DNA from: Pandoraea apista
GTDB taxonomy: Bacteria; Pseudomonadota; Gammaproteobacteria; Burkholderiales; Burkholderiaceae
Assembly (NCBI RefSeq): GCF_001465595.2
Contig: NZ_CP013481.2
Coordinates: 2,852,001-2,916,000 of the forward strand
Direction of reading: 5' to 3'
DNA: 64,000 nucleotides
Below the pieces are notes generated by a model. That model worked only from the letters and a program-made list of their open reading frames with translations. It had not been told where the DNA came from and made no database searches. The position numbers were made by a program, and so were the translations under genes. Every line of letters starts with the position of its first letter. Within the stretch, counting starts at the first letter, position 1. Of this stretch, positions 61,488-64,000 are shown in pieces.

Positions 61488-62858
61488 ATGGATCAACCCG
61501 CCAAGCTCAACGCCGATTCGCTGGGTATCGTCGAGTCGGTCATCATGGGCATCGCCGGCACGGCGCCCGCCTACAGCGTCGAGATCACCACGTCCACCAT
61601 CATCGGTACGGCCGGCACGCTATCGCCGGCGAGCATTCTGGTGTGCGGACTCATCATGTTTGGCATCGCCTACGCCTTCATCAACATGAACCGCGCTTTG
61701 GCAAGCGCCGGCACCTCATATTCGTGGGTCAGCATGGTCTTCGGGCGCTCGCTCGGCTTTTTCGCCGGCTGGGCGCTTTTGGTGCTGTGCTGCGTATTCA
61801 TGGTGTCGGCCATGATTCCGGCGGCCAATGCCACCCTGCTCATCTTCAATCGTCCTCTGATGAATAACGTGCACTACGTGACGGCGATCGCGGCCGCGTG
61901 GCTCACGATCGTCAGCGCGGTGGTCGTCAAGGGGATCAAGCTCACCAGCTATATGCAGGTACTGATGACGATTGTCGAGGGCCTTATCCTGCTCGCGATC
62001 ATCGTCGCGAGCTTCTTCGTCTTTCCGCATGCCGCGCAGCACCCGTTCTCCTGGGACTGGTTCTGGCCCTTTGCCTTCACGCCCAAGTTGTTTGCGAACG
62101 GTGCATTGGTCGCGATCTTCTTCTTTTACGGATGGGATGTGACGCTGAACCTCAGCGAGGAGACCCGGGACTCGAACCGCACCCCCGGACGGGCCGCCTT
62201 CTGGTCGATGGTGTTCCTGATGGTGTTTTTCCTTGTCTTCATCGTCATCACACTACTCGGTCTGTCCGACGCCGAGATCCAGCACTACAACACGAACATC
62301 ATTTTCGCCATTGCGGAGAAGTTGTTTGGGCCAACATGGGGCTACGTCGCAATCATCGCGGTGTTGCTGAGCACGGTAGGAACGGTCGAAACGCAAATGC
62401 TGCAATTCACGCGAACGCTCTTTGCCAAGAGCCGCGACGGCGCCTTGCACGAACGTTATGCGCGTCTGCATCCCCGTTGGCGAACGCCGCACATTGCGAT
62501 TTTCTTCATCTGGATCGCCGGCCTCGTGCTGTTATTGATGTCGTCGTATCTGCCGACCATCAACGTCATCCTGCAAGATTCGATTACCGCGATCGGCTTC
62601 CAGATCTGCTTCTACCTCGGACTGACCGGGCTCGCCTGTGGCTGGTACTACCGCAAGATACTGACGCAGGGGCCATGGCTCGCCGTGACCCACGTGCTAT
62701 GGCCGGCGGCAAGCGGCGTTTTCCTCTTCTTCATCGCGCTATACAGCGTCCCGACGTTTGATTGGGTCACCAATGTCGTGGGGATGGGTGGCATCGTCAT
62801 CGGTGCGATCCCGCTGCTTCTGAATCGCAGACGAATCTGGGCCGTCCGGGCGGGATAG
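61488..62858 (+). CDS. APC-family amino acid permease
   Basis: 456 residues from the ATG at 61488; a GTG four codons earlier is also open and neither has a strong ribosome site. About 12 helices; KLNADSLGIVESVIMGIAGTAP at the start fits the APC group, with the ligand-binding GIAGTAPA turn in helix 1 and a helix 6 region with FFFYGWDVTLNLSEET. It probably imports an amino acid or amine. It follows the porin by 180 bp and need not belong to the aromatic operon. Confidence 0.85.
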   Translation: MDQPAKLNADSLGIVESVIMGIAGTAPAYSVEITTSTIIGTAGTLSPASILVCGLIMFGIAYAFINMNRALASAGTSYSWVSMVFGRSLGFFAGWALLVLCCVFMVSAMIPAANATLLIFNRPLMNNVHYVTAIAAAWLTIVSAVVVKGIKLTSYMQVLMTIVEGLILLAIIVASFFVFPHAAQHPFSWDWFWPFAFTPKLFANGALVAIFFFYGWDVTLNLSEETRDSNRTPGRAAFWSMVFLMVFFLVFIVITLLGLSDAEIQHYNTNIIFAIAEKLFGPTWGYVAIIAVLLSTVGTVETQMLQFTRTLFAKSRDGALHERYARLHPRWRTPHIAIFFIWIAGLVLLLMSSYLPTINVILQDSITAIGFQICFYLGLTGLACGWYYRKILTQGPWLAVTHVLWPAASGVFLFFIALYSVPTFDWVTNVVGMGGIVIGAIPLLLNRRRIWAVRAG

Positions 62859-63185
62859 CGCGATCGGACCGCCTCTGCCGCCAGCGCGTACCGCGTGCGC
62901 GGGGGGCGGCCCGCGGCGGGGCCCGGCCTACCCGGGCCGGAGAATCGCCCCGGCGGTGCCGATCTGACGGCACGCGTCGCCTACCTGCCTCGCGCCGAAC
63001 CTTCCGGGGCTGAGGGATCGAAAGCGCGCCCGCTTGAAGACTTTGCAAGACGCGGCACCACGCCCTTGCCCGTAGCGTCAGGAGGCCAGATTCCGCGCGA
63101 AGGTGTAGAGTTCATCCGTCAGGTCTGGAAGTCATGGAGGGTGCGCAATCGCGTCACCTCGACCCACCAACTTTGGGAGCCAGCC
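62859..63185. other. GC-rich intergenic stretch before gnd
   Basis: About 330 bp without a convincing gene. It holds a very GC-rich hairpin, GGCCCGG (62920-62926) with CCGGGCC (62932-62938), but no T-run. The gnd promoter should lie in its right half. Confidence 0.4.
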
Positions 63186-64000
63186 ATGCAACTCGGCATG
63201 ATTGGATTGGGCCGCATGGGTAGCAATCTGGTGCGCCGGCTGATGCGTCATGGTCATCAGTGCGTTGTGCATGATATTCAGCCCGCCGCGATCGAAGCAC
63301 TGCACCACGAGGGCGCGACGGGCGCGGCGTCACTCGATGAAATGCTGTCCCTTCTGCCTGCCCCCCGGATTCTCTGGCTGATGATGCCGGCGGCGGCGGT
63401 AGACACGACGCTGGCCGACCTCGTGCCCCGGCTGTCGCCCGGCGATATCGTCATCGACGGCGGTAACTCCTTTTACCGGGACGATATTCGGCGCAGCGTC
63501 GCTTTGCGCGAGAAAGGTGTCCATTTCATCGATGTGGGCACCAGCGGCGGGATCGCCGGTCTCGAACGAGGCTACTGTCTGATGGTCGGTGGCGAAGCAG
63601 ACATCGCGAGGTATCTCGCACCGATCTTCGCCGCCCTCACCCCCGGGGCGCCTGCCAGGCCCGGCCGCGAGACGGGCTCAGACGTACCGGGCCCCGAGTC
63701 GGGGTATCTCTATTGCGGGCTTCATGGGGCCGGTCATTTCGTAAAGATGATCCACAACGGTATCGAATACGGAATGATGGCCGCCTACGCAGAAGGTATG
63801 AACATCCTGAAACACGCGAACATCGGGATGCGTCAACACGAGGTCAGCGCCGAAATCACGCCCTTGCCACATCCCGAGTACTACCAATACGACTTCAACC
63901 TGCCCGATATCGCCGAAGTGTGGCGGCACGGAAGCGTGATCGATTCCTGGCTGCTCGAAAAAATCGCGGGGGTATTACGGACGGACCCGGCGTTGGAGAC
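63186..64000 (+). CDS. gnd: 6-phosphogluconate dehydrogenase (decarboxylating), 3' end cut by window
   Basis: The frame is open from the ATG at 63186 (GGGAG upstream) to the window edge: 271 codons. MQLGMIGLGRMGSNLVRRL is the NADP-binding turn; DIVIDGGNSFYRDD, VGTSGGIAGLERGYC and GAGHFVKMIHNGIEYGMM are the substrate-binding and catalytic stretches (Lys in HFVKM). The MxxIHNGIEYGMM form and short length are typical of the NAD-preferring, YqeC-like Gnd subgroup. It converts 6-phosphogluconate to ribulose 5-phosphate. Confidence 0.92.
   Translation, partial: MQLGMIGLGRMGSNLVRRLMRHGHQCVVHDIQPAAIEALHHEGATGAASLDEMLSLLPAPRILWLMMPAAAVDTTLADLVPRLSPGDIVIDGGNSFYRDDIRRSVALREKGVHFIDVGTSGGIAGLERGYCLMVGGEADIARYLAPIFAALTPGAPARPGRETGSDVPGPESGYLYCGLHGAGHFVKMIHNGIEYGMMAAYAEGMNILKHANIGMRQHEVSAEITPLPHPEYYQYDFNLPDIAEVWRHGSVIDSWLLEKIAGVLRTDPALE

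Noticed and set aside
1..64000. CRISPR array, prophage, insertion sequence or toxin-antitoxin system
   Set aside because: I saw no spaced direct repeats, transposase, integrase or recognisable toxin/antitoxin pair in the window.

Overview
The window looks like a chromosomal segment of a GC-rich betaproteobacterium of the Burkholderiaceae. Pandoraea or Burkholderia is the best guess, from gene content and porin, regulator and transporter style; no rRNA or other taxonomic marker is present. Gene density is normal. There are no tRNA or rRNA genes, insertion sequences, CRISPR arrays or phage genes that I can see. Both ends cut genes: mesX at the left (only the last residue or so missing) and gnd at the right.

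Layout. 1-2.3 kb: mesX (DUF1852, part of a methionine synthase system) behind a MetR-like LysR regulator. 2.9-6.0 kb: a large class A-type penicillin-binding protein. 6.2-10.9 kb: a complete branched-chain-amino-acid-type ABC uptake operon, substrate-binding protein first and four 4-bp-overlapped genes after it. 11.3-16.6 kb: housekeeping and stress genes: DUF190, a probable copper/periplasmic redox group (DUF2946, CxxCxC outer-membrane barrel, TlpA, small membrane protein), a universal stress protein, an LpxL-type acyltransferase and a cysteine-less DksA paralogue. 16.7-23.4 kb: porin, M20 amidohydrolase, MFS transporter and an exported argininosuccinate-lyase-like protein, with a divergent LysR gene and a 17-bp palindrome between.

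23.6-38.8 kb is an anaerobic/low-oxygen survival island: four universal stress proteins, a BON-domain protein, a PNPOx-like flavoprotein, an Nramp-like transporter, a thymidine/AMP-type phosphorylase, two zinc alcohol dehydrogenases, a PAS histidine kinase, a NarL-type response regulator and an FNR-type regulator with all four iron-sulfur cysteines. Four intergenic regions carry FNR-like boxes (TTGAT-N4-ATCAA, one perfect). The content resembles the low-oxygen-activated (lxa) locus known from Burkholderia cenocepacia. A GGDEF protein follows.

40.7-50.5 kb is, in my view, the most interesting part. A GntR/FCD regulator sits with genes for an amidase, MFS transporter, a heme-oxygenase-like diiron oxidase of the CADD type (all six metal ligands visible), aldehyde dehydrogenase, GlcG/HbpS protein, a ferredoxin-reductase, a ferredoxin, a two-domain ferredoxin and an esterase. 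A 13-bp palindromic motif close to GTAnACnGTnTAC stands upstream of all four transcription units, including the regulator itself, which defines a self-contained regulon. The substrate is not evident.

50.7-53.5 kb: a Tat-exported alpha/beta hydrolase and a malate:quinone oxidoreductase that carries an unexpected twin-arginine leader. 53.8-61.3 kb: a LysR-controlled aromatic meta-cleavage cluster (FAD monooxygenase, AAHS transporter, FAH-family enzyme, VOC extradiol dioxygenase, porin). 61.5-64 kb: an APC amino acid permease and the start of 6-phosphogluconate dehydrogenase. All functions are inferred from recognised motifs and family memory; nothing was searched.
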